Source: Spirochaetaceae bacterium (lineage in GTDB: Bacteria > Spirochaetota > Spirochaetia > Treponematales > Rectinemataceae). From it: DNA of 64,000 nt. Shown here piece by piece: positions 16,766 to 24,750 of this stretch (positions are counted from its first letter, which is position 1; the number at the start of each line of letters is the position of its first letter). The DNA lies in NCBI GenBank assembly GCA_025356015.1, contig JANXYO010000063.1:1-64000 (forward strand). The letters are read 5' to 3'. The notes below the pieces were generated by a model that worked only from the letters and a program-made list of their open reading frames with translations, made no database searches and had not been told where the DNA came from. The position numbers and the translations under genes were made by a program.

Positions 16766-17446
16766 ATGGCACCGGACATCGAGACGATCGACCTGGGTTT
16801 CGTGAACGCCTACCTCCTGCGCGCGAAGGGGGGCTTCATCCTCATCGACACAGGCCTGCCCCAGCAGTGGCAGGCCCTGGACAGGGCCCTCGGCGCCGCG
16901 GCCTGCGTGCCCGGCACCCTCGCCCTGGTGATCGTAACCCATGGGGACATAGACCACTACGGCAACTGCCGCCGCCTCCAGAAGGAGTATGGGGCGAAGG
17001 TCGCAGTGCACCGGGAGGACGCGAGCACCCTCCGCACCGGCCACGTCCCAAGGCGCAGCATCAAGAGCCCCGCTGTCAGGATCCTCGTCGGCCTCATGCA
17101 TTTCGTCCAGCTCCTCGCTGGCAAGCCCAAGGGCATAGACTGTGAGCCCGACATCCTCCTCGAGGACGGCCAGGACCTCGGGTCCTTCGGCCTGGACGCG
17201 AAGGTCCTCGCCCTGGGCGGCCACACCAGGGGATCGATCGCCATCCTCACTGCCTCCGGCGACTTCTTCGCGGGGGATGTCCTATCCAACCGCACAAGGC
17301 CGGCGCCCTCGTTCTACATCGAGAACACCGCCGACTACCGGCGCTCGATCGAACGTGTCCAGGCCATGGCCGGGAGCATCCGCATGGTCTACCCTGGCCA
17401 CGGCAAGGCCTTCGCTGGTGAGGCCCTCGCCGGCATTTCCCTCTAG
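16766..17446 (+). CDS. MBL-fold metallo-hydrolase
   Basis: This 226-residue metallo-beta-lactamase-fold hydrolase has the metal motif THGDIDHYGN (HxxxDH) near residue 60. Later metal ligands are ALGGHTRGSIAI (His), FFAGDVLSN (Asp) and VYPGHGK (His). The fold suits a glyoxalase II-like or lactonase-type thioesterase or esterase; the substrate is unknown. The ATG at 16766 follows GGAGG; a GTG at 16754 lies before that site and is less likely. A ribokinase gene follows after 47 bases in the same direction. Confidence 0.88.
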   Translation: MAPDIETIDLGFVNAYLLRAKGGFILIDTGLPQQWQALDRALGAAACVPGTLALVIVTHGDIDHYGNCRRLQKEYGAKVAVHREDASTLRTGHVPRRSIKSPAVRILVGLMHFVQLLAGKPKGIDCEPDILLEDGQDLGSFGLDAKVLALGGHTRGSIAILTASGDFFAGDVLSNRTRPAPSFYIENTADYRRSIERVQAMAGSIRMVYPGHGKAFAGEALAGISL

Positions 17447-17493
17447 GTCCTGGAACAGTCACCGGATCGACTTAGCAAGGAGCCGTATACATC

Positions 17494-18417
17494 ATGACGA
17501 AGTTCTGCGTGGTCGGAAGCCTCAATATGGACATGGTGACGCGCGTGGAGCGCTTCCCCCAGCCCGGCGAGACCCTCACGGGCCTCTCGTTCAACATCTT
17601 CCCCGGAGGCAAGGGAGCCAACCAGGCTGTCGCCCTGGCCCGGCTCGGCGCCCGGGTCGAGATGGTGGGCGCCCTGGGCGACGATGTCCTCGGCAACCGC
17701 TATGCACAGATACTCGCAGAAGCGCGCATCGGCATGGCCGCCGTAGCGAGGGAGGCGGAGGTCTCCACCGGCACCGCGAGCATCGAGGTCTCGGCCGCCG
17801 GGGAAAACCACATCGTCATCGTGGCGGGGGCAAACGCCCTGGTCCAGCCTGCAAGGGTCGAGGCAGCCCGGCCCATCATCGAGACCTGCGCCAGCCTCCT
17901 TTTGCAGCTCGAGATCCCCATGGAGTCAGTCCTCGCGGCGGCCCGCATCGCGAAGGCGGCCGGGCTCGCCGTCATCCTCGACCCCGCCCCGGCGCGGGAA
18001 CTGCCGGCAGAGCTCTATCCCCTGGTTTCGGTCATCACTCCGAACGAGCACGAGGCCAGGCTGCTCACGGGGGAGGACTGCTCGACCGAGGCCGGCATAG
18101 CCCGCGCGGGCAAGCGGCTCTGCGAAATGGGCGCCGCCTGCGCCATCATCAAGGCCGGCCCCCGCGGCGCCTTCATCGTCCAGGGCACAAGCTGCAAGAG
18201 GATTCCTGGCTTCGCGGTGAAGGTCGTGGATACGACCGCCGCGGGGGACTCCTTCAACGCAGGCCTCGCCCTCGCCCTCGCAGAGGGCAGGGAGCTCCCC
18301 GAGGCGGTGCGCTTCGCGAACGCCGTGGGCGCCCTGTCGACGACCCGGGAAGGCGCCCAGAGCGCCATGCCGAGCCTCGAGGAGGCCCGAGCCCTGGTCG
18401 CGAAGGCGGGGGCCTAG
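17494..18417 (+). CDS. rbsK: Ribokinase (PfkB family)
   Basis: This 307-residue sugar kinase phosphorylates ribose or a closely related sugar with ATP in the cytoplasm. It shows the PfkB N-terminal signature region FPGGKGANQAVALARLGA (residues 35-52) and the C-terminal catalytic motif DTTAAGDSFNAG with the base Asp and anion hole. SLNMDMV near residue 10 is typical of ribokinase. It follows the MBL gene by 47 bases and converges on the ABC transporter genes at 18425. A ribose-type importer is encoded 11 kb away. Confidence 0.9.
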   Translation: MTKFCVVGSLNMDMVTRVERFPQPGETLTGLSFNIFPGGKGANQAVALARLGARVEMVGALGDDVLGNRYAQILAEARIGMAAVAREAEVSTGTASIEVSAAGENHIVIVAGANALVQPARVEAARPIIETCASLLLQLEIPMESVLAAARIAKAAGLAVILDPAPARELPAELYPLVSVITPNEHEARLLTGEDCSTEAGIARAGKRLCEMGAACAIIKAGPRGAFIVQGTSCKRIPGFAVKVVDTTAAGDSFNAGLALALAEGRELPEAVRFANAVGALSTTREGAQSAMPSLEEARALVAKAGA

Positions 18418-18424
18418 GGGGAGC

Positions 18425-19534
18425 CTAGTCCTCGGTCTCCACGGCCACAGCAAGGGCCGCGTTCGGGCTCACCAGGCATGACTCACGCGCGAAACGCATG
18501 CGCACCTCGTCGCCGATCGAAGGGAAGACCAGGCTCGGGTCGTTGAAGACGTCGGCATATACCTCGCGTGAACCCAGAGCGACGACCTGCCGCACGATCG
18601 AGCCAAGGAACTTGAGGTTCTCAAGTTTTCCGCGCAGGGTCTCCCGGCCATCCCCGGCCTCGTTCGCGGCCGAGCTACCCTCGATCGCAATGGCCTCGGG
18701 CCGTATCCGCAGGGAGAGCTCGGAGCCCGCCGCAGCGTCGAGGGAGCCTGCGACCCTTATCCTCTGGCCATCGACCTCGACCAGGCCCGAGGCGGCCTCG
18801 AGGACCCTGGCCGGCAGGAGGTTCAGGGTGCCGATGAAGGACGCGACATAGGGCGTGGCGGGGCGGTTGTAGATCTCGAAGGGGCTCCCGATCTGCTCGA
18901 TCCGCCCCGCGAGCATGACTGCCACGCGGTCCGAGATCGACAGGGCCTCCTCCTGGTCGTGGGTGACGTAGATCGTCGTGATCTTGAGCCTTCTCTGGAT
19001 CGCGCGGATGTCGTCCCGCAGCTTGAGGCGTATCTTCGCGTCGAGGGCCGACAGGGGCTCGTCGAGGAGGAGGGCCGCCGGCTCGATGGCCACCGCGCGG
19101 GCGAGGGCGACGCGCTGCTGCTGGCCGCCCGAGAGCTGGTGGGGGAAACGCTGGGCGAACTCCTCCATGTGGATGAGCTCGAGCATCTCGTCGACGCGGC
19201 GCTCGGTCCGGGCCTTGTCTGCCCTGGCGATCCTGAGGCCGAAGGCGATGTTGCGCCTGACGTTCATGTTCGGGAAGAGGGCGTAGTTCTGGAAGACCAT
19301 GCCGAGTTTGCGTCGGTTCGGGGCGAGGCCCGACACGTCGGCGCCGTCCATGAGGATGCGGCCCTCGTCGGGGGTCTCGAAGCCCGCGATCATCCTCAAG
19401 GTGGTGGTCTTCCCGCAACCCGAGCCACCGAGGAGGGAGACGAACTCCCCCTTCGCGACGTCGAGGCTCAAGGACTTCACCACCGCGTTGCTGCCAAAGC
19501 TCTTGTTTATCCCGTGCAGTTCAAGGAAAGCCAT
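18425..19534 (-). CDS. ABC transporter ATP-binding protein with TOBE domain (Fe/polyamine-type)
   Basis: This is a 369-residue importer ATPase. Walker A is GGSGCGKTTTLRM, the signature LSGGQQQRVALARA, Walker B LLLDEPLSALDAKIR, and the switch histidine lies in YVTHDQEEALSISDRV. The last 130 residues form the TOBE-type regulatory domain. It belongs to the PotA/FbpC/thiamine-type class and energises the two permeases encoded upstream in the same operon, after a 31-base gap. The substrate cannot be told from the ATPase. Confidence 0.92.
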   Translation of the reverse strand: MAFLELHGINKSFGSNAVVKSLSLDVAKGEFVSLLGGSGCGKTTTLRMIAGFETPDEGRILMDGADVSGLAPNRRKLGMVFQNYALFPNMNVRRNIAFGLRIARADKARTERRVDEMLELIHMEEFAQRFPHQLSGGQQQRVALARAVAIEPAALLLDEPLSALDAKIRLKLRDDIRAIQRRLKITTIYVTHDQEEALSISDRVAVMLAGRIEQIGSPFEIYNRPATPYVASFIGTLNLLPARVLEAASGLVEVDGQRIRVAGSLDAAAGSELSLRIRPEAIAIEGSSAANEAGDGRETLRGKLENLKFLGSIVRQVVALGSREVYADVFNDPSLVFPSIGDEVRMRFARESCLVSPNAALAVAVETED

Positions 19535-19565
19535 GCTTGTTCTCCTAGCTCGTCTTTGCTCCGCT

Positions 19566-20354
19566 TCAGCGGGCGCCCGTGCCGAGGCCTGCGCTCTTGT
19601 CCCTGCCGCTTCGCGTCAGGGCCTGGATGAGGCCGATGGCCCCCCAGGTCAGGCCAAAGCTCATCACCGCGAGGGCCGCCGGCTCATAGGCGCGGTTGCG
19701 CCCCATGAGGGCCATGTAGGGCCCGAAGGCGGGCCAGGCGAGGAGGTTGGCCAGGGTGAGCTCCCCGATGACTATCGCGAGGGTGAGGAAGGTCGCCGAG
19801 AGGAGGGCCGCCCTCAGATTGGGGAGGACGACGAGGAAGAGGAGATGGATCCAGCCGGCGCCGAGGCTCTGGGCGGCCTCGGAGAGCCCGCGCAGGTCCA
19901 TGGCCCGCAGGCCCGCGTCCACCGAGCGGTAGATGTAGGGGAAGGCCACGATCACGTAGCCGGCGACAAGGAGGGCCGGGCTCGACACGAGGGCCAGGGG
20001 AGGCCGCGAGTAGGTCCTGATGAGGCCGAAGGCCAGGATGATTGGCGGGATCACGAAGGGCAGGAGGGTGAAGATCTCGATCACCGGCTTGGCTTTCGGC
20101 ACCTTGAGGTGGATCCAGATCGCCGTGGGCACGATCAGGGCGAGGCCGGCCACGACGGTGAGGATGGCCATCTCCAGCGAGAAGCTGAAGGTCCTAAGGA
20201 AGATCGGGTCGACGAAGACGTTCTTGTAGGCGACGAAGGACAGGACATCGCGTTTCCCGCGCAGCGAGAAGAGGAAGGTCGCCGCGAGGGGCAGGAAGAA
20301 GTAGACCATGCCGAGGGCGAACCAGAGCCAGGAGAGCCCCTTGCGTTGCTTCAT
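19566..20354 (-). CDS. ABC transporter permease (PotC-like)
   Basis: This is a 262-residue membrane protein with six hydrophobic segments. The permease EAA-type loop reads EAAQSLGAGWIHLLFLVVLP near residue 170. It pairs with the larger permease encoded upstream. I set the start at the ATG at 20354, which overlaps the upstream stop (ATGA, 20351-20354) and follows GAGGT; a GTG nine bases earlier sits too close to that site. It belongs to the class of importers for Fe(III), polyamines, thiamine or phosphonates. Confidence 0.88.
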   Translation of the reverse strand: MKQRKGLSWLWFALGMVYFFLPLAATFLFSLRGKRDVLSFVAYKNVFVDPIFLRTFSFSLEMAILTVVAGLALIVPTAIWIHLKVPKAKPVIEIFTLLPFVIPPIILAFGLIRTYSRPPLALVSSPALLVAGYVIVAFPYIYRSVDAGLRAMDLRGLSEAAQSLGAGWIHLLFLVVLPNLRAALLSATFLTLAIVIGELTLANLLAWPAFGPYMALMGRNRAYEPAALAVMSFGLTWGAIGLIQALTRSGRDKSAGLGTGAR

Positions 20355-21295
20355 TTGACCCACCTCGAGCTGATCTTCTGGAGCCAGGAGTAGGCGAGGA
20401 TGCTGGCCGTCATGACGAGGACCATGCCAAAGGCCAGGGCGTAGCCGAGATTTGGATCATGGAGGACGTTTCCCTTCACCTGGGCGCCGATGAGGATGGG
20501 CACCAGGTTGATAAGGCCCCCCGTGAGGGCGTAGGCGGTGGCATAGGCGCCGAAGGCGTTGCCAAAAAGGAGGATGAAGGCCGCCAGAAAGGAGGGCAGG
20601 AGGACGGGGATGCCAACCCTGGTCCAGTACTGGAAACTGGTGGCCCCGAGGTTTTCGGAGGCCTCTCGCCACTCCTTCTTCATCCCGTCGAGGGCCGGCA
20701 GGATGATGAGGATCATGAGCGGGATCTGGAAATAAGTATAGGTAAGGGTGAGGCCCCAGAAGCTGTAGAGGTTGAAGCCGGTGTCGTAGAGCTCGATGCC
20801 GAGGAAGGTCCGAAGGAGGACGGTGATCAGGCCCACGCGGCCGAGGGTGGCGATGAAGGCGAAGGCGAGGGGGACGCCGGCGAAGTTCGAGGCCACGCCC
20901 GAGAAGGTCGACATGAAGGACCGCAGGCCCTTGGGCAGGCCGCCGAGGGAGATGGCATAGGCGATGAGGAAGCCGAGGACGCCGCCAAGCACGGCCGTCG
21001 TCGCGCTCACCTTGATGGTGACGAGGTAGGAGTCCAGGATGCTCGGTTTTAGGAGGTGGATGAGGTTGTCGAAGGTGAAGGCCCCCGATTCGGTCTGGAA
21101 GGAGCCAATGACGATGGAGCTCGCGGGCAGGAGCATGAAGAGGAAGGCGAAGCCGAAAAAGGGGAGCAGCCCGAGCCATGCCAGGCCGGCCTTCTTCCGC
21201 CTCGGGCTCATTTGGGATGGCGGGGCCAGGTCGCCAGGCCCCGGAGCGCCAGCGCGCCCCGGGGTCGAATTGGCCCGCTCGGCTTGAGCGGTCAT
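20351..21295 (-). CDS. ABC transporter permease (PotB-like)
   Basis: This permease has 314 residues. A proline- and glycine-rich cytoplasmic N-terminus of about 35 residues precedes six predicted helices, and the EAA-type loop reads REASENLGATSFQYWTRVGI near residue 225. It starts nine bases after the binding-protein stop and ends in an ATGA overlap with the second permease. Together with the neighbouring genes it makes a complete importer. Confidence 0.88.
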   Translation of the reverse strand: MTAQAERANSTPGRAGAPGPGDLAPPSQMSPRRKKAGLAWLGLLPFFGFAFLFMLLPASSIVIGSFQTESGAFTFDNLIHLLKPSILDSYLVTIKVSATTAVLGGVLGFLIAYAISLGGLPKGLRSFMSTFSGVASNFAGVPLAFAFIATLGRVGLITVLLRTFLGIELYDTGFNLYSFWGLTLTYTYFQIPLMILIILPALDGMKKEWREASENLGATSFQYWTRVGIPVLLPSFLAAFILLFGNAFGAYATAYALTGGLINLVPILIGAQVKGNVLHDPNLGYALAFGMVLVMTASILAYSWLQKISSRWVK

Positions 21296-21304
21296 CGAGT
21301 GTCC

Positions 21305-22405
21305 TTACTTCTTCTGGATGTTGGCGCCGACGATCTTGTCCCAGCCTTCGGCTATGGCCTTCGCTGCCGCGCCCTGCTCATCGAGGGTCGGGAAGACGAC
21401 GTTCTTGGGGGCAGGCGGAAGCTTGGCGGCGAGGTCGGCGGGGACCTTTCCGCGCTTGACCAGGTCGGCGTAGCGGATCGGGTTTCCGTAGCCCTTGAGC
21501 CATATCAGCTGGCCCTCGTCGGAATACAGGTACTCCATCCAGAGCCTCGCGGCGTTGGGATGGGGGGCGAAGGCGCTGACGGCCTGGATGTAGATGCCGG
21601 CCACGACGCCGGTCGCCGGTACTACGACCTGGATGTTCGGGTTTCCGGCAAGCTTGTCCCTGTTGGCGAGGGCGTTGTAGTCCCACTCGATGGTGATGGG
21701 GGTCTCGCCCGAGGCCACGGTGCCGGTGACGGCGATGAGGGGGACGAGGTTCCCTGCCTTGTTCATCTTGGCGAAGTAGTCGAGCCCGGGGCCGACGTCG
21801 GAGGGCTTCTTGGCGCCGTTGGCGAGGGAGGCGGCCACGACGGTCATGTAGGCCTGGGCGGAAATGCGGGGATCGCCGGAGAGGGCGAACTTGCCCTTGT
21901 ACTCGGGCTTGAGAAGGTCGGCCCAGGTCTTGGGGATGTTCTTGATGATGTCGCTGTTGATCTCGAAGGCGAGGTGGCCGTAGTAGTCACCGTACCAGTA
22001 GCCGTCCTTGTCCTTGGCGCTCTCGGGGATCGAGGCCCAGGTCTGGACCTTGTAGGGGGCGATGAGGGCCTCCTTCTTGGCGTCGGGACCGAACTTGAGG
22101 CCGACATCGACGACGTCGGGGGCCTGGGGACCCATGTTGCCCTTGTTGGCCCGGATCGCCTCGATCTCCTCGGCGGAAGAGCCGTTGGGATTGAGCTCGT
22201 TGACCGTGATGCCGTACTTCTTGGAGAAGGTGTCGATCATCTCGCCGTAGTTGACCCAGTCACGGGGCAGGGCTATGACGGTGAGCTGGCCCTCCTTCTG
22301 GGCCGCGGAGATGAGGGCTTTCATATCCTTTGTCGCTGTGGCCTGACCGAAGGCCATCGATGCCGCGAGCAGGACGATCGCGATGACGAGTGCGATTCTC
22401 TTCAT
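21305..22405 (-). CDS. Periplasmic substrate-binding protein, Fe/polyamine/phosphonate class
   Basis: This 366-residue exported binding protein has a signal peptide (MKRIALVIAIVLLAASMAFGQ) followed by a type II periplasmic fold. Features include EGQLTVIALPRDWVNYGEM, KTWADLLKPEYKGKFALSGD and VVPATGVVAGIYIQAVSAF. The KTWADLL.PEYKGK pattern is shared by iron, polyamine, thiamine and 2-aminoethylphosphonate binders, so ligand assignment is open. The start at 22405 has an AGGAGG site. It is the first gene of the operon. The divergent neighbour is a glycerol-1-phosphate dehydrogenase-type gene, which hints at a phosphorylated polyol ligand (inference). Confidence 0.88.
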   Translation of the reverse strand: MKRIALVIAIVLLAASMAFGQATATKDMKALISAAQKEGQLTVIALPRDWVNYGEMIDTFSKKYGITVNELNPNGSSAEEIEAIRANKGNMGPQAPDVVDVGLKFGPDAKKEALIAPYKVQTWASIPESAKDKDGYWYGDYYGHLAFEINSDIIKNIPKTWADLLKPEYKGKFALSGDPRISAQAYMTVVAASLANGAKKPSDVGPGLDYFAKMNKAGNLVPLIAVTGTVASGETPITIEWDYNALANRDKLAGNPNIQVVVPATGVVAGIYIQAVSAFAPHPNAARLWMEYLYSDEGQLIWLKGYGNPIRYADLVKRGKVPADLAAKLPPAPKNVVFPTLDEQGAAAKAIAEGWDKIVGANIQKK

Positions 22406-22454
22406 AGTGCCTCCTTGAAACCTGGCGCGGCGTGCTTTCCCCGCGCGTGGGTAG

Positions 22455-22460
22455 ATTATA
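22455..22460 (-). promoter_or_regulatory. -10 element of the ABC importer operon
   Basis: Read on the minus strand, TATAAT preceded by TCT lies about 50 bases upstream of the binding-protein ATG at 22405. I see no convincing -35 element, so activation may be needed. Confidence 0.45.
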
Positions 22461-22559
22461 AGAACCATTTGGCGGGAATAGAATAGGCATTCGTTAGAAT
22501 CAGGTTAGGCGGGCGAGGGTCCTGTATGCTAGCATCGGACCAGAAAGGGGCCTTGGGCG

Positions 22560-23819
22560 ATGGAAAGCTATGCAATGACGGAGATAAGGGTCGCAGAGGG
22601 AGCCAGCCTCGCCCTGCTTGGCTTAATCCGCGCCAGGGGCTACACCACGTTGCGCGTCGTAGCCGACAAAAGCACCCTGGGGGCCGGAGGGGCCGCCGTG
22701 GGGACGGTCCTCGACGCGGCGAAGGATGCCGGCATCGGGCTGGGCTTCACGGTCTTCGACCCGGACATGCTCGTCGCCGGGGCCGAATCGGTATTCCGCC
22801 TCATGCTCGACCTCGGGACACAGAGGCCCCTCCTCATCGCCCTCGGCTCGGGCACGATAACCGACATTGTCCGCTTCGTGGCCCACCGCGCCGACCTCGA
22901 CTTCGTCTGCCTGCCCACAGCCCCCTCGGTCGACGCCTACAGCTCCGTGGTCGCCCCCCTGGTGGTCGGGACGGCGAAGGTGACGGTCCCGGCCAAGGCG
23001 CCGGTGGCAATCTTCGCCGAACCCTCGGTGCTCGCCGCAGCCCCGGCCGCGATGATCGCCGCGGGCTTCGGCGACATGGTCTGCAAGTTCTCGGCCGTCG
23101 CCGACTGGCGCCTCGGCTCCCTGCTCTGGGACGAGAGCTTCGACGAGGTCCTGGCCCAGCGTTCCCTCGCGGCGGCCAGCATGGCGGTCGAGGCGGCCCC
23201 GAAGATCGGCATCGGGAGCCCCGAGGGTGTCCGGGTCCTCTTCGAGGCCCTCCTCGAGTCGGGCACCTGCATGGCCCTGGCCGGGCACTCGAAACCCGCC
23301 TCGGGGGCCGAACACCAGTATTCGCATTTCTGGGAGATGAAGCTCCTGAGGGAAGGGCGGCAGCCCATCCTCCACGGCCTAAAGGTCGCACTCGGGACCC
23401 TGATCGTGGCCGGGTACTGGGACAGGCTGCGCGACATGACGAGGGAAGAGGCGAAGAGCCTCATGGAGGGCGCGGCCCTCCCCGACAGGGAGGCCGAGCT
23501 CGAGGCGATCCGCCTCGGCTTCGGCCAGGATGCCCCGACCATCCTGGGGATGGCCAGGCCCTTCCTCGACATGGATGCCGGCTCCCGGCGTGCCCTTGGA
23601 GCAAAGGTCCTTGGCAACTGGGAGGAGGTCAGGTCTATCGCGGCCGGAGTGCCCTCGGCCAAGGCCCTGGCAGGCCTCCTCGAGACCGTGCATTGCCCCA
23701 CCGAAGCGGCCGCCCTCGGCCTCGAGAGCGGGGATATGGAGGCCGCCCTCGCCCTGGCCCACTATGTCCGCGACCGCTTCACCGTGCGTAAGCTCGCCTG
23801 GCTCCTCGGCCTGGCCTAG
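22560..23819 (+). CDS. araM: sn-Glycerol-1-phosphate dehydrogenase family (AraM/EgsA type)
   Basis: This 419-residue protein belongs to the iron-dependent alcohol dehydrogenase/dehydroquinate synthase superfamily. The NAD-binding and substrate signs LIALGSGTITDIVRF and VCLPTAPSVDAYSS are those of G1P dehydrogenases. Metal ligands are suggested by GFGDMVCKFSAVADW (Asp), MALAGHSKPASGAEHQYSH (His) and PILHGLKVALGT (His). It would reduce dihydroxyacetone phosphate to sn-glycerol-1-phosphate or act on a related polyol phosphate. A second in-frame ATG is at 22572. It is divergent from the ABC importer operon. Confidence 0.88.
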   Translation: MESYAMTEIRVAEGASLALLGLIRARGYTTLRVVADKSTLGAGGAAVGTVLDAAKDAGIGLGFTVFDPDMLVAGAESVFRLMLDLGTQRPLLIALGSGTITDIVRFVAHRADLDFVCLPTAPSVDAYSSVVAPLVVGTAKVTVPAKAPVAIFAEPSVLAAAPAAMIAAGFGDMVCKFSAVADWRLGSLLWDESFDEVLAQRSLAAASMAVEAAPKIGIGSPEGVRVLFEALLESGTCMALAGHSKPASGAEHQYSHFWEMKLLREGRQPILHGLKVALGTLIVAGYWDRLRDMTREEAKSLMEGAALPDREAELEAIRLGFGQDAPTILGMARPFLDMDAGSRRALGAKVLGNWEEVRSIAAGVPSAKALAGLLETVHCPTEAAALGLESGDMEAALALAHYVRDRFTVRKLAWLLGLA

Positions 23820-23874
23820 AGCGCTCATGGAGCGCGTGGCGGCCCCGCCTTGGCCAGGGGCCAGACCAAGGCTC

Positions 23875-24531
23875 CTAAGCCCTGTGTTTCTCGAGGCAGT
23901 GGAGCTCGGCCTGGATGGTCTCGTCCAGGGTCGTGTCGGCCTCGATGTCCAGGGTCCTGGTGCCCTTGCGCTCCGTCTTGGACCTTCGCAGGGCCTCGGC
24001 GATCCAGGAGGCAGCAAGCTCGGCGGGGATCTTGCTCGTGTCGAGCACAAGGTCAAAGGCCGAGCTCGCGTCCCAGCGCATCCCGTACATCGTATGGACA
24101 AAGGATGACCGCACGCGGTCGCCTTCGCGCAGGAGCTCCTCGGCCTTGGCCCGCTCCGCGATCTCCATCTCGGCCATGACCCGGGCGAGCCTCGATTCGA
24201 GGGGGGCCTGGATCCTCACGTTGAGCACGTCGATGTAGCCGTGGAGGACGGCGAAGGCGCCGCGGCCAAGGACGACGACGTTGCCATGCCGCGCGAGGGC
24301 CCTGGTGACGCGGTTGAGCATCGAGACCATCTCCTTGACCTGGGAGTCGAAGGAAGCCCAGAAGCCGAGCTCCGAGTCGTATTCGCGGTCGAACTCGATG
24401 AGGCCGTAGGCGGCAAGGAGGCGCCCGATGGTCTTCTTGTCGATCAGGTGGTAGCCGAGCTCGCGCGCCACTTCCGCAGCGATCCGGCTTCCGCCCGAGC
24501 CGAATTCGCGGGAAATCGTGATAACGCCCAT
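23875..24531 (-). CDS. Cytidylate kinase-like family protein
   Basis: This 218-residue P-loop nucleotide kinase starts with MGVITISREFGSGGSRIAAE, a Gly-rich P-loop of the cytidylate-kinase-like family (PF13189). It continues with GYHLIDKKTIGRLL, the LGRGAFAVL stretch and DTSKIPAELAASWI. The family is widespread in spirochaetes and Firmicutes and its substrate is not established; canonical CMP kinase is usually a separate gene. I chose the start at 24531; the frame to 24696 is a proline/arginine-rich shadow. It stands alone between the dehydrogenase gene and the sulfur module. Confidence 0.82.
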   Translation of the reverse strand: MGVITISREFGSGGSRIAAEVARELGYHLIDKKTIGRLLAAYGLIEFDREYDSELGFWASFDSQVKEMVSMLNRVTRALARHGNVVVLGRGAFAVLHGYIDVLNVRIQAPLESRLARVMAEMEIAERAKAEELLREGDRVRSSFVHTMYGMRWDASSAFDLVLDTSKIPAELAASWIAEALRRSKTERKGTRTLDIEADTTLDETIQAELHCLEKHRA

Positions 24532-24681
24532 CTTCAGTACCTCTGCCCCTTGGGGCCGTGCCGGGCCAAGGGGCCCGGGCTCCCGGAAGGACCGCCGGGA
24601 GCGAAGCCCGAAGGCTCCAGGCACCCGGTGCTCTCTCTCAAGTATACACGTTCCCGGAGCTCCCGGCCCTCTTCCCAAATG

Positions 24682-24709
24682 AAAAGGGCGCCCCATCGCG
24701 GGACGCCCT
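24682..24709 (-). terminator. Rho-independent terminator after the sulfur module
   Basis: On the minus strand, AGGGCG(T)CCC and GGG(G)CGCCCT pair around GCGAT and are followed by TTTC. It lies 42 bases after the stop of the iron-sulfur protein gene at 24751 and ends that operon. Confidence 0.6.
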
Positions 24710-24750
24710 GCTGCGCCAGAAAATCAGTCCCCAAAGAGGGGCCCGGAGGG

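Noticed and set aside
22526-23791. 421-codon frame in the +1 phase of the dehydrogenase gene
   Set aside because: Arg/Pro/Gly/His-rich frameshift shadow; the other frame has the complete dehydrogenase motifs.
24534-24681. TATACT box at 24641-24646 (minus strand) as promoter of the cytidylate-kinase-like gene
   Set aside because: No -35 partner or extended -10 is visible, so it is too weak to list as a feature.
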